DNA of 64,000 nt from Crossaster papposus (taxonomy: Eukaryota > Echinodermata > Asteroidea > Velatida > Solasteridae): assembly GCA_037893245.1 (NCBI GenBank), contig JBAIAA010000119.1, forward strand, positions 1,426,001 through 1,490,000, in the 5' to 3' direction. This document shows, piece by piece, positions 50,746 to 62,794 of this stretch (positions are counted from its first letter, which is position 1; the number at the start of each line of letters is the position of its first letter). Made by a program: the position numbers and the translations under genes. Under the pieces are notes generated by a model. That model made no database searches. It worked only from the letters and a program-made list of their open reading frames with translations, and was not told the origin of the DNA.

Positions 50746-51257
50746 CCGTCGCACCCCTAGTAAAAGCTTCCTGAGAAGTGCTAATATAATTGCATGCCTG
50801 AATCCCACTGTACCACACACCTCGACATACATTTACGGCATTATACCACATAATTGGTGAACAAAAGTACGTCATTAAAAAGGCAATGGCTTTACTGTAA
50901 ACTAACCAAGATAAATATAGAGGGCCTAATATTTCGATCTTAACAAGATCTTCTTCAGAGACTAGTCTCTGAAGAAGATCTTGTTAAGATCGAAATATTA
51001 GGCCCTCTTAACTTATTTGATTTGTATTTTTCAGGTCCGATTCCAGCCAGTAATTAAAGCAGTTTGCAGTAGTATTAATCTTATTCAAGATAAATAATAT
51101 AGTGATTAGTGGAGGGGGGGCGGGGGGGGGGGGGGGGGGGGGGGGGGGTTAGGGTTAAGAACAGAAAGGGGTTGCAAGTCCTACCAAGGGGATTCTGTAA
51201 CCCACGACAATGTGGGAAAGAAAAACAGAGGTTTAGTTACCGGATGTGATTGAATAG
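50496..51257 (+). other. Gene B intron 2, left part
   Basis: Contains the 90-bp palindrome 50919-51008, the G-run 51114-51148 and a segment shared with 36228-36345 that ends exactly at the left edge of the split-repeat element. Confidence 0.6.
50919..51008. repeat. Perfect 90-bp palindrome
   Basis: Two head-to-head copies of GAAGAAGATCTTGTTAAGAT and flanking bases meet at ACTAGT (centre 50963/50964) with no spacer and no mismatch from 50919 to 51008. The right side continues into CTTATTTGATTTGTATTTTT and CAGGTCCGATTCCAGCCAG, also seen (minus strand) at 27222-27320; a fragment lies at 42003-42050. Confidence 0.95.
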
Positions 51258-51632
51258 CTCCTTTTACCGTTACACGGTAAAAGGTTTTATACACAGCGAA
51301 AGCTCATGCGGCCTCCTTACCCTCTCATGGCATTTCTTTGACATTTACACCCTCATCGAATTTAGCACTAAGTGCAAGGTCAACAAACTCTTGCCTGGGC
51401 CGGCGGTAGAAATTGAATTTTAGTTCATGTCATGCTATCCCCATATAAGGGTTAATTATGCAAAAGGTAAAAAGGTCAGCAGTATGCAAATTTGTACAGT
51501 TAACTTTTGGCCAATGAGAATCATGGGTTCCGCGTGGGTAAGCTGGGCTTTTGGCGGGTTAGAGTTTTATAGCCACTCTGTCACAGCCGATTCCAGAGTC
51601 AACATCTCAATTTTTGTTCAGCAAATTTTATC
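51258..51632 (+). repeat. Split repeat A1
   Basis: 375 bp, identical by eye to 57141-57515. It begins CTCCTTTTACCG and ends GCAAATTTTATC. Its left edge coincides with the point where homology to the unoccupied site at 36345 stops. Confidence 0.9.
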
Positions 51633-52324
51633 AAAAGAAACATTTTCTCCGTAGATAGCAAAATATCCGGTCGGATTTCTACTGTTGTTTCGTTTTCTTT
51701 TAAAAATGTACTGAGTAGAGTGTCTCATAGACATCCCAGGAACGATATTATCGGGTTTGATGATATTATCAGTGGCTTTCGTGACCTTTTGAAGGCATAG
51801 AGTATGGACCTCCCCAGTTGCCGGTTACCGTTAGGCCTAAGCTGGGCTCCGCTTGTTGTAGGGCGATACAGCCGCAGAAAAAAACACCGTAAACGTAAAG
51901 AGTCTACACGTTTTGTCACTTGAATTCCTCTTCTTTTCGATTCCTGGGATGCTCCAATTATGCTGCTCCAGCTGAAGAAGCCGTCACATAGGCTTACTCT
52001 TGGTTAGTGGTCGTCGCTGCCTGATAGTGATAAGTCAAACAAAACTGTGACCACCGATGGATCCCGTAATAAACGCGGATGTACTCCGCGTCACCGTGAC
52101 AGCCCCGGTCTACGCACCGCCGTTCATAGCTGCAGTCGACGGTCGACGGGCGGCGTGTGTTCGCACGCCCAGTGCCCACCTTGTTCGAGCCACTCGGAGC
52201 AAGCATGCATGGTTCATTTTCAAAAACTTACAACCCTAGTGAGTGGTGGGCTCTTCAGTGACGTTTTCTCACTTGTGAGTTCATCGTGGCGTGAATACAG
52301 AATAGCTTCAACTCAAGTTCAAGC

Positions 52325-53956
52325 ATGTCAAATTTTGTGGAATTCGAGGTGAGGGTTTTCCAATTATCATAAGTCTAGCCCGCAGTCTGGGCAATGTTTT
52401 GTTGTTGCAGTTCGTCCGTCATTGTCCGTGTTTACTGTCGGACAGTGACGTGACTTGATGTATGCTGTGCTGCCACGGCTTAACTGGCGCAAATAAGTCT
52501 CTTGTGATTAGTGCTTTTGAACCGGAAAACATGACAAAAAATGATGTTAAGCTGCACATGCCTGTTCGTCTAACGTTAGTTAGAATTACACAAGTTAGTT
52601 GAATTAAAAAATTGTTCCAAGGGATAGCCTAAATTTAAACAAGGTTTTCGGAATACTGAGGAGTATATGGGCCTAGCTCTAGGCTACCTAGGCTATTTGA
52701 TTTTACGTTTGAGTTCTAACAAATGTGCATGGCCATAGACTGGGTAGACTCATTCATCGGGCCCTAGTTGAAATAATAATGACAGGCTATGCCTAGGCTG
52801 TATCAATATGCCTAGGCCTACATATGTGCTTGTAATTGTATAGCATGTATTGCTTGGCTTAATTAGCATATTCAGTTCACAGCTAACATAAGCAAGCGTT
52901 GACCACAATTCCTGCATTTGGTTTGTGATATAGGGCCTAGTAGTAAGGCCACCTTTTCCTTTGGTGGATTAGTAAATAGGAGCAAAGCAATTTTGGTCAC
53001 ACAGGCATGAGATTTTCGACTAAAAATAGGCCTAAAAGACGTGAATAAAATAATAATAATAATAAAAAATATAAAATAAATAAAATAAAAATAGATAAAT
53101 AAATAAATAAATAACAAAAATAAATAAATGGTCTCTTTGCGATTACATGCCATTTAAAAAGGGGTAGGTAGGTAGGTAGGAAAGTATTCCCCATTCATAT
53201 ACAGTATATAATTATTGCAGAATTGTATAAACTGCTTCTAAGGTTGAGGCAGACCTCCATTTAGCTGCTTGTGGTTTCTTCTGCTTACTCGTATTGATTT
53301 CGGTCGGTCTTATTAGCTCCATGGTGAGCTATCTGGTCACAGGTTCTTAGGGTGGTCATGGCTTGTAACATTTTGTGTCTACTAAATATTTGAGCGCCTT
53401 GTATTTGACAGTTGTAAATTTTCTCTTATATAATTATAGCACTTGGGCTTGCTTTTGTCTACAATCATGTGACAATTGTTCCGAAGTTCGCTATTCACTT
53501 CCTAGTCACATATTTACATTTGCTAATTTTGTGGCAATTTTGTACGCAGGCGACAGCATTAATTGTTTAATTCTACGAATCTACTGTTTGAAACGTATTT
53601 GTGGCAGATCTCTGCCCTGTGTTTCGATGTTTAATCTTAATTAAGAAATAAAAAATAAATAAAAACAAAATGTCAGGATTAACCTGAAATCCGGGCCAAG
53701 AAGTCCTCATGCTTATCATTAACAATTACAAAGAAAAACTGTCTGTGAAACCCATAGCCTGCATTTTTCCAGTAACAGAACTTGAGCAACACAGCCTATG
53801 TACTTGGCAACAGACAACTGCTGCGTTGAGTTTTCTTTTTGTTTGCAGGATGGCCAGACCACGCGGTTCCAAAAAGTTCATCAAGAACAGGGACTAAAGG
53901 GCAGGCTAAAGTCAACGTTCCACGATCTCAAACATTCACCCGGACACAGGACATAA
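52325..53956 (+). CDS. Possible two-exon mini-gene inside the split-repeat element
   Basis: ATG at 52325 codes MSNFVEFE up to GAG/GTGAGG (52348). An exon after TTTGTTTGCAG at 53849 continues in the same phase as DGQTTRFQKVHQEQGLKGRL, KSTFHDLKHSPGHRT and TAA at 53954-53956. Total 43 residues. The splice sites are good and the upstream region is CpG-rich. I recognise no family, and so short a product may be a gene fragment or chance. Confidence 0.25.
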
Positions 53957-55341
53957 ACATCGGTCGCAGTGTGGACATTTCTCGCCCTCAAGTCCGACCT
54001 GTTTGGACAGAAGTTTGTCTGATTGCTTGATGGATTGATTTGGATTTCGATTTCAAGTTGAAATCGGTGGATAACCGTCGTCAAGTGCGGGGACAATTTA
54101 TCTCTAACTACTACTGGAATTTGATGGAAATATGTCGACAAATATATAAGTATCCTTTGTATGATTTTAGTTATAATAGTTAATTGGTTCTTAACAGGTA
54201 GAGTAAGCTATCGTGGCAAAACATGCAGTAATGTATAGCCCACCATTACTACCTGAGCTATAGTGGCGTCATCGCTAGTTTGTTTACATGTACGTTTTTC
54301 TATGGGAGGGAAGTCGAGACGCCAGACGACGTAAAGACAGACTCATAGAGGGGCGCGCATGTGAACGGAGCGCGACGTCATTGCTTCTCCCGCCATTTGA
54401 CCTTGAAATGTAGCAAGTTACACGCGCAGCGTGTATGGCATGCATGGGCCGTTCATAGCGGCGTGTATGACCTGCATGCCTAGGCTAAATGTATCTTGTT
54501 TGTTACAATGTATCCTTTTTGACATGGTTTGTCGTTTAATCCTAGCCTACGTTGATGCATGTAGATGTACATGTGCATCTATATCTGTAATAACAGTAAC
54601 ACTTATGTGAATATATTTCAATGCGACACATATAAGTTTGATTTTTGTTTCGAGTTCATTCGGGTTACAGAGTTGCACGAATCTCCTGTTATTACATTGT
54701 TTTTATTGGTGTACAATGTACTTTAGAGGGTTGTGTTTAAGGATTTTTAATTTTATTGCACGGCTACCGTTTGCCTATAGTTATACCAACTTATTTGGTT
54801 CACATGGGAGTTTCATGATACTGAGTCGCCGCCACTAAGGACTGGAAATACGTTTAGCCATTTGTTTCTCAATCCATATGCGGTTTTCCTGCAGGTTTTT
54901 GTTATTTGCCTTTCCTTGGAGCAGTGCACAGTTACGAAGCATTGTCTTCTTGTGGAACATGTACGTGTAATATCATTATGATATCAATAGCTGTGTCACA
55001 GCCTTTAATATGCGGATAATGCATAACAATACATTGTGCTCCTTTTGCATTGTGGGACTTTTATTTGGGTTGATAACGGGCCTCGGGCATTCGTTCTCGT
55101 TTCCAAAGGGAAAGGGTACCGTTAAATTCCGTGTTAAATAATTTGAGGCCCATATGCCGGTTCATATGATGTATTACCCCTATAGGGTCGTTTGGTTAAA
55201 TAGGGCCGAAACAGCTAGGGCTCTCGTTGGGTCCAGGTCATTTGGACAACTGTTGAGTGACAGCAAGTTTGTGTATGGTATAGTCAAGTCCGCAAGACTT
55301 GAGCGCTCACTCTTGTATGAGCATTTTCCCAGTGCCTCCTG

Positions 55342-55837
55342 TTAAAGGTAGTATACACCATTTGCAGAAATCGAAAATGATTAATACCGAATTATTAAGA
55401 AATATCTTGCTCAATTGAAAGTAAATAATGATTCTAGGCATTCAGCAAAAGGATTGCGCTAGATATCCTGTAATTATTCCAAAAAATTGAATTTTATAAA
55501 GAAAAATTTGCGATCGCCGGACGACGATCGCGAAAAAAACCAAAGATAACATAAGAATAACGGCTCGACCCCGGTTGAAAACAAATGCTGTTTTTCGTGT
55601 GTTTCTCGACATCCATGATTGTAAAACTTCGGTTAAGTCAGTTAACCCTGACTCCCTCACCATTGTTATTAAACACCATACAATTCCTTCAAAATCCTCC
55701 AACTTCCTTTGTTGTGTAGGGAGTTGGGGTTAAACGATATTTACTATGGAATACAACCCCCCCCCCCCCCCCCCCCCCCCCAAATCGACCCATTCATGAT
55801 AATTCAAGCAATTACCAATGGGGTATGTTACCTTTAA
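55342..55837. mobile_element. TTAA element (AAGGTAGNATAC family) with nested MITE
   Basis: TTAAAGGTAGTATACACC at the left and GGTATGTTACCTTTAA at the right. It is interrupted by the 92-bp MITE at 55642-55733 and contains C25 at 55757-55781. Confidence 0.85.
55642..55733. mobile_element. TTAA MITE nested in another element
   Basis: The inverted-orientation copy of 30073-30162. The host element reads CAGTTAAACGATATT when empty (minus strand of 61741-61760), and here TTAA is present at both MITE ends, which directly shows TTAA duplication. Confidence 0.9.
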
Positions 55838-56653
55838 GGTCGGTCAGATGAGACGTTGTTTGTCGTTTTTGCCTGGTATCAATTCTGGAGTATGCATACT
55901 CGGCTGCCAATTGGAGCCGGAAGGGAATTTCCTCCTGTTTTTTCTCCTCAAATTTTATGATTAAGTCAGAGCTTAAAATGAGGTTTTGTCAGGAGTTTTT
56001 CGCCCTTCCCATAATTGAGTATCAGCTTGGTGGAAGTTAATTACATGTATAAACGCGGCAATAAGCCTCAATTTTATTATTTGTGTACATAACACTGCAC
56101 AGCAATATATAGTGCTCCTAAAAACGCTATGGGACTTTCCTTTGGGTTTATTACGGGCCTCGGGCATTTCATTGTTCTTGTTTCCAAAGGGAAAGAAATG
56201 TTAAATCATTTGATGCCCATGCGGCTTCAATAAATGTATTACCCCTGGGGTCGTTTGGTTTAAGAGGGCCGAAACAGGGCTCTGATGGGGTCCAGGCCAT
56301 TGGGACAACTTAACTGTTGATAGGATCTGAATTTCGCGCCCCATGGCCTCCATCGGCCATGCTAATTAATAATTATTCATTTGGGCACTAACGATTTGTC
56401 GGCACTAATGTCCACTGGAAAGGCAAGGGTGGGGCCGGCGTGGGGGACGCTTGTGACCTTCGGGATGAGTTGGGTCGAGACCGATATGATTATCCGGCTT
56501 ACATGATTATTGTTTACAATGGTGTCCGACTATGACTGGTCCGACATTCTCCCGCGCGTTTTTGTTTATGCTGGGGCTCACTCTCTCTCACTCCTGTTTT
56601 GTTTTTATGGAGGGTCCCTGTCCGTCTTCTCCTGGTGGGCGCGCAGGCGCGTG

Positions 56654-57140
56654 TGGCAATTTATTACGGATTCAGACAGCCAGTAACGCAAGTCCTCACA
56701 TTTAGCGGCCTAATAATCAAATCCGGCAGTAAATTATATTTTATGCAAATTGCTCTGTTGTCATAGCGCTCGCGAATTTCCCGAGGCTAGATTTTCCTGA
56801 CCGAAGTTAACATCGGTAGATGGAAGCAACTTTGTGGTTGCATGACGGTTGCCTCTTTGGCAATGGGCATTTGGTTGCCCTGTGTTGGTGGGCCTGGTGT
56901 TGCCCATAGGGGATTGGTGTTCCCCTTGACCGGTCGGGCCTGGTGTTGCCCATTTTAATGGTCGGGCCTGGTGTTGCCCGGGGGCCTGGGTGGCTCAAAT
57001 TGTTTATTTGTTGAATTGTTTCCTTTTGCTACCGGTATGCCCTTTAACTGGTATCCGGAATAAAACATACTGCCATTTTCGAGGCTGTGGCATCACTCAA
57101 TAACTTGTCTCCTTTGTGGTTTATTTGAGTCGAAGTATAA
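56654..57140 (+). repeat. Split repeat B1
   Basis: 487 bp, identical by eye to B2. Contains three copies of GGGCCTGGTGTTGCCC, an AATAAAA at about 57058 and an end GTCGAAGTATAA joined directly to A2. Confidence 0.9.
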
Positions 57141-57515
57141 CTCCTTTTACCGTTACACGGTAAAAGGTTTTATACACAGCGAAAGCTCATGCGGCCTCCT
57201 TACCCTCTCATGGCATTTCTTTGACATTTACACCCTCATCGAATTTAGCACTAAGTGCAAGGTCAACAAACTCTTGCCTGGGCCGGCGGTAGAAATTGAA
57301 TTTTAGTTCATGTCATGCTATCCCCATATAAGGGTTAATTATGCAAAAGGTAAAAAGGTCAGCAGTATGCAAATTTGTACAGTTAACTTTTGGCCAATGA
57401 GAATCATGGGTTCCGCGTGGGTAAGCTGGGCTTTTGGCGGGTTAGAGTTTTATAGCCACTCTGTCACAGCCGATTCCAGAGTCAACATCTCAATTTTTGT
57501 TCAGCAAATTTTATC
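57141..57515 (+). repeat. Split repeat A2
   Basis: The second 375-bp copy of A, immediately after B1. Confidence 0.9.
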
Positions 57516-58056
57516 CCACCACCACCCCAATGTCTCCACCAATTTTTGAGTTGGTTCCCATTATAGCATTCGCATAGGTGTCATGCGGTCATGTTGATGT
57601 TGCATTATGATGTACATATTCATAATTAGATTCTAGCAATTTTATCTTTTGTTCACAATATAGCGCTCGCATGTGTCATGAGGCTACGGTATGTTCAGGG
57701 TACTCACAGATTTCATCAATTCTGGGGTTTATGGTGACATTCCAATATACACTGTAGCGCTCGAAAGTTTCCCGAGGCTAATATATGATTTATACTGTAC
57801 TCATAGATGTCCTTGGTTGGCTTTTTATAGTTTATAATCCTAAATAGCGCTCGAACGTATCATGAGGCTATAATATGTTCCCAATATTGCTGTACTCAGC
57901 ATAAACATCTCTGCTTCTAATATAGCACTTACAAATGTAAAGATACCCTTTTTACTCATGGAATTCACTACAGTGTTTGCAGGTATCATGAAACTATTTT
58001 CATAGGCTGTAATAATGAATTTATCTTTGGCATTAAATATTATGTTTTCCCCTGCC
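57516..58056 (+). repeat. Spacer between A2 and B2 with TAGCGCTCG motif series
   Basis: A (T/A)ATAGCGCTCG...CATGAGGCTA-like motif recurs at about 57562 (degenerate), 57660, 57752 and 57843, roughly every 92-99 bp, with a further copy inside B (58168). No ORF. Confidence 0.65.
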
Positions 58057-58543
58057 TGGCAATTTATTACGGATTCAGACAGCCAGTAACGCAAGTCCTC
58101 ACATTTAGCGGCCTAATAATCAAATCCGGCAGTAAATTATATTTTATGCAAATTGCTCTGTTGTCATAGCGCTCGCGAATTTCCCGAGGCTAGATTTTCC
58201 TGACCGAAGTTAACATCGGTAGATGGAAGCAACTTTGTGGTTGCATGACGGTTGCCTCTTTGGCAATGGGCATTTGGTTGCCCTGTGTTGGTGGGCCTGG
58301 TGTTGCCCATAGGGGATTGGTGTTCCCCTTGACCGGTCGGGCCTGGTGTTGCCCATTTTAATGGTCGGGCCTGGTGTTGCCCGGGGGCCTGGGTGGCTCA
58401 AATTGTTTATTTGTTGAATTGTTTCCTTTTGCTACCGGTATGCCCTTTAACTGGTATCCGGAATAAAACATACTGCCATTTTCGAGGCTGTGGCATCACT
58501 CAATAACTTGTCTCCTTTGTGGTTTATTTGAGTCGAAGTATAA
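58057..58543 (+). repeat. Split repeat B2
   Basis: The second 487-bp copy of B, followed by unique TTGGGGTTAATCC sequence. Identical open frames at 56807-56998 and 58210-58401 (minus) merely reflect the repeat. Confidence 0.9.
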
Positions 58544-59459
58544 TTGGGGTTAATCCCCGTAAATGTAATTGGCCCCCTCATTCACATGTTCAAACACTGA
58601 CAAATGGTGGCGCTGTTCGTGACGAACATTCAGCAACCCCTAAAAAGAAACAAAATTATTGTCTGGTACCTGACAATACGTCTGGACACTAGATAAGCCC
58701 CGTACGATGCCACTTCACGGCGTGCGTGCAGCATGCGATCCGCGTACGTAAATACATGTACAATCTACATTGTACACACTGTACATGTACATGTACATGC
58801 GGGATGCCATGCACGCAGTATCAGGTCCTACATCTGAACCTGCAGCAACACATCTGGCTGGCATTCTTCTTTTAAATAAGAAAACTCAGAACAATTCCTT
58901 TGACAATAACTTGAGTCAACCATCGACTGAATGATTTTGCATCGATACGCGTGGCACATGATGCAAGCATGCACGGGCACGCTGGTCGCGACGTCGAAGT
59001 CTTCCCGAACATACGTCACAATTATGCAAATTTTACATGTTAATAAGCTACCATTCTAGGGGCGGGGCCGGTCCCCCAAAGCACTTTATTATTTTTTTTC
59101 TCATATTAATTACCCCAAAATAAAACTTTTATAAACTGAAAATCACTCAATTAGTTATAATCTTTCATTTAAACTAATAAAAACCACATTTCTAGGAACC
59201 TTTAATTTTAATTTGTAGATGGTTTATGCAACATTTATGTGCATTCCCTAGTATAAATCTATTGCCTGCACCATGCACATCTTACTTTGCATTTGCCATT
59301 TTGAGTAGTAGTTAATTTTATATGTCTGGATCATTTAAATAAATTATCAAGATTTCAGAGATTTTTATATAATTTAATAACTATAATGTAGATGCTGATC
59401 ATTATATTTGTTTTGTTTGCATCATGCGCATGGGAAAATGATTTTACCAGTCTGATTGG

Positions 59460-59670
59460 TTTACCAGTTCGCGCCGGGATTATTTTTAACGAAACTCGAT
59501 TCGAGGCGGGTTCAGGCCGATAGTACCAGGAAGCACACCCACACATTTCTGGCCTTTCTCGCTGCTGGCAGACATTTCCGGCCTTGCTCGCGCCGTGTTT
59601 ATGCGTCATCTGTTTCGAATCTGTGATAAAACTTTGCGTGTATAAACCTACTCCTGTGCGAACTGGTTAA
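59460..59670. mobile_element. TTAA element CCAGTTCGCG, copy 3
   Basis: Left end TTTACCAGTTCGCGCCGGG, right end TGTGCGAACTGGTTAA. Confidence 0.85.
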
Positions 59671-60284
59671 AGAGTTACTGCCTTGCAATAAATTACTTAT
59701 TTTCAACCAATTTCAGGCTATGAAACTTGCCTTGGCCGTAAAAAAAGCAAACAAATAAGTTAAGAGGGCCTAATAGCAAACAGCTATCTTTTTATGATAG
59801 TGATCTTTAAAATTTGTGGTTAAGAGTTTGTGTGTGCTATCGTACTAATTACATTTACAAATAATATATTTAAAGAAACGTGTGTGCGTATTTGCACCAA
59901 AGAGGGTTTACATAGTTATGCTTATTAGTATTATAAAACTGATCTTTTATCAAACATTTTTAGTCTAATAATGTGTACACTGCAGAATTGTTAAAATGAA
60001 GCTGAAATATATTCTGTAATTTGCTATTTAATGTTTTTATTCTGAACATTTTTGATCAACTTTTCCTTTTCTTTTAGAATATTTAGCCAGTCATGTCTCA
60101 AAAAATGTAAAGTGACTTTTCTCTCGTTTCCATTCCTTGCTGTCTTTTGAAATTTTCTTTGGTAAAACTCATTTTGAGCCTTACAGAGTTTATAGTAAAA
60201 AAAAGTTAACCATAACTTTATCTGGGCATGGGTCTATAAATTATGCTCTGTCGAAAATACATGTATGGTACATGTAGTGTGTAC

Positions 60285-60677
60285 TTAAAGGGATCGTATA
60301 CGTTTGGTAATTACTCCAAAAATTAATGGCAATAAAAACTTACTTGGTAAGAAGTACAGCAGCTTTGGATAGTATAATGCATTTTTAGAAACTTTTCACT
60401 TCGAAGTACTGCGGTTATGAAAAAAGATATCACTTTTTATGCCCAAAAATTTGAATCTGAGAAGCGATACTGCAGTGACGTTTCTCAGATTGTGTATTCC
60501 AATGCAGATTGTTCTTCCTGCCTGGACATAACCGCTCCAGATTTTTGGCAATATCTCAACATCGCTACCACCTTTTGAAATGAAATTTTTACAGGTTAGT
60601 TTTATGGTATATATCTATAACTATATGATTGAAACAAACAATGGGTTCCAATTACTAAACTTGTACGATCCCTTTAA
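60285..60677. mobile_element. 393-bp TTAA element, AAGGGATCGTA family
   Basis: Ends TTAAAGGGATCGTATACG and TTGTACGATCCCTTTAA, with subterminal GTTTGGTAATTACT / CCAATTACTAAAC also inverted. Ends are related in style to the AAGGTAGGATAC family. Confidence 0.88.
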
Positions 60678-61298
60678 TAGGTCACTTGACACTGAAATTG
60701 ATTTTATTCAAGTAAAGTCAATGCATTTTAAATGTATATAGATAGAAAGAAATAAATGACAAAGATCACAATTTATCTTTTTTTCAAAAAAATCTAAATT
60801 CAAACATGCATTGATGCCATAACAAGTGTTAGTTACTTTTGGTAAAATGTAAATTTTACTTAATTGAACTTTCAGGTTACAAATGTATATCATTTTAAAG
60901 TATATTATTTTAGTGTCAATAAGTTTGCTTCTAAATGTTTAAAAAAGTATTGCCCGAATACATTCCTAATTTGTGTCTTGCCCGATACAAAAAATAAACA
61001 ATTTGGAATGGCAGATCTGTGTGGTTTTTAATCTGGATACAATCGGCCTTTCCACATGAAAGTGCATGGCCAAGAATATTGTTACTCTTCCAAATTCTAT
61101 AACCGAGTGTATTTTTTAAAAAAATTGCTAGTATTACATGCAACACAAACCGAGATTTCAAGGTATGCATAATACCTACCTGTAGAAATTCATGCAATGC
61201 CCGACTTCATTAGCACATACAGAACACATGCCCTGTATAATTAGCAATAAGAACTCATTATGATGCGAGCTTCATGGTTATACATGTATTTATAACCT

Positions 61299-61542
61299 GG
61301 GGCCAATTTCACAGAGCTGCTAAGCACACAAATTTGCTTAGCACAAACAAGTCTTGCTCATTAAAAACCGGTTACCAGCCAAAATTATACGTGTTTTTCA
61401 TGCTAAGCAAAAACGCAGCTGATTATCAATCCAAAACAATAAATATCACGTGGAAATTTGGTCCGTAATCTTGTTTTTTGCCAAGGACGAATTGTCATGC
61501 TAAGCAAATTGTTGTGCTTAGCAGCTCTATGAAATTGGCCCC
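61299..61542. mobile_element. MITE GGGGCCAATTTCA, about 45-bp TIRs
   Basis: GGGGCCAATTTCACAGAGCT and GCTAAGCAC...TTTGCTTAGC at the left are matched inverted at the right (GCTCTATGAAATTGGCCCC). Extra GCTAAGCA copies lie inside. A truncated relative reaches the window edge at 63835. Confidence 0.9.
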
Positions 61543-61664
61543 TGTAGATACTGAAATATATTATGCATGTGGCTATGTAGCCTTCAGGTTTTACACAGAT
61601 AACCACTTTCTGAAGTGCATGGGCTCATCGATTAAAAAATATAGCTTGTGTGCATAATAATTGA

Positions 61665-61957
61665 CTAAAAGGTAGGATACACCATTGGTAATTGCTTGAA
61701 TTATCAGTAATGTGTGGATTTGGGAGGTTGTATTTTATAGTAAATATCGTTTAACTGACCTGTTTGAAGTTTTACAATCATGGATGTTGGGAAAACAGCA
61801 AGAAAAACGGCGTTCGTTATCGTTATGTTCGCGATAGCAATTTTAAAAACAAATATTACAGGATATTCAGCTTGATGACCAGAATCATTGTTTACTTTCA
61901 AAAAAGTAATAATTCAGCAGTACATTTTTTTGATATCTGCAAATGGGTTGTGTATTT
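61665..61957. mobile_element. AAGGTAGGATACA element with worn ends
   Basis: Starts AAAAGGTAGGATACACC and continues ATTGGTAATTGCTTGAA; the right part GATATCTGCAAATGGGTTG matches the inverted left end of 55342-55837. Confidence 0.7.
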
Positions 61958-62794
61958 TCTGCATGGATGGTAGACACATGTGTACAATTTTCTTCCTAGA
62001 AATTCAATATTTTGTGACAAATCAACACATGACAAACACATGACTGATGTTATAAGACATAATACTTAAAGACATTTAATTCAAATTTAAAGTCATAAAA
62101 GTTCTTAGGTTGTCTTCAATACATGCACTTATTTATCTCCATGTGCATCATAGTCTAATTTATCCACATCATAAATCTGCTTCTCTGTCATTGTCTGTAA
62201 CTGATCAACATTTTAACAATTTGAAAACAAAAAAATATTTTACATGTTAATGTACACGAAAAGACAAGCATGATTCAGATTATACATGTAAGTGTACATA
62301 TACAGTCAAAGTAACACTGCATAATTACTGGAAATAATGGATTTTAACAGTCTTTCAAAACACCAATCAACTTGATTAAGTTTCAGTAGTTGCTACCTTA
62401 TTTTAACTTTGCACACTTTTAAATCACCTTGTTCAATGTATTAGTTTTAATAAGGAAGTCACTATAAACCTTCTCATGTAGCGGTTCTTGTTGTATTTGT
62501 CAAGCCACTTATGTACCCTAACCTGGTTTTTCCTTCAAACTTGTTCTAACCCATAGAAAATTTGTCAAAGAAAAAGACGAATGTTTAAGATAGTCGGATT
62601 CTAACCACAGACCTTCCGATCCATAGCTCTTCTCTCTACCAACTATGATAATGGCGAGTTGGTTGAGGAAGCTGTCTTTATAGTTCTTCAATGTACATGT
62701 ATATGAGTTGCCATTGCTCTTTCTCATGGATATACATTCACGCAGCTCGTACATTCATTGCGAACCGGTAGTATCAAGTGTCGTCCTTAGTTTA

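Larger units (their letters stand above)
51633..56653 (+). other. Interior of the split-repeat element
   Basis: No retrotransposon ORF. 52040-52350 is relatively CpG-rich. A possible two-exon mini-gene lies at 52325-53956. 53041-53127 is an (AAT/AAAT)n microsatellite. 55010-55280 and 56090-56310 are diverged direct repeats (GGGCCTCGGGCATT, TCCAAAGGGAAAG, GGGGTCGTTTGG). 55342-55837 is an inserted TTAA element. Confidence 0.55.
51258..58543 (+). mobile_element. Split-direct-repeat element (A1 - B1A2 - B2)
   Basis: Order: A1 51258-51632; interior 51633-56653; B1 56654-57140 directly joined to A2 57141-57515; spacer 57516-58056; B2 58057-58543. A1 and A2 (375 bp) read identical, as do B1 and B2 (487 bp). 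This is the layout of Ngaro/PAT-type tyrosine-recombinase retrotransposons. A1 starts with a hairpin (CCTTTTACCG / CGGTAAAAGG). No RT, RNase H or recombinase ORF is seen, so it is non-autonomous or its interior has been replaced. The alternative is two head-to-tail elements, A-5 kb-B and its deleted form A-0.5 kb-B. Confidence 0.7.

Noticed and set aside
51258..57515. Ordinary LTR retrotransposon with A copies as LTRs
   Set aside because: A lacks TG...CA ends, and a second repeat pair (B) straddles A2, which LTR elements do not show; no PBS, polypurine tract or gag/pol was seen.
56807..58401. Two identical 63-aa minus-strand frames
   Set aside because: Identity is due to repeats B1 and B2; composition follows the GGGCCTGGTGTTGCCC motif; no protein family recognised.
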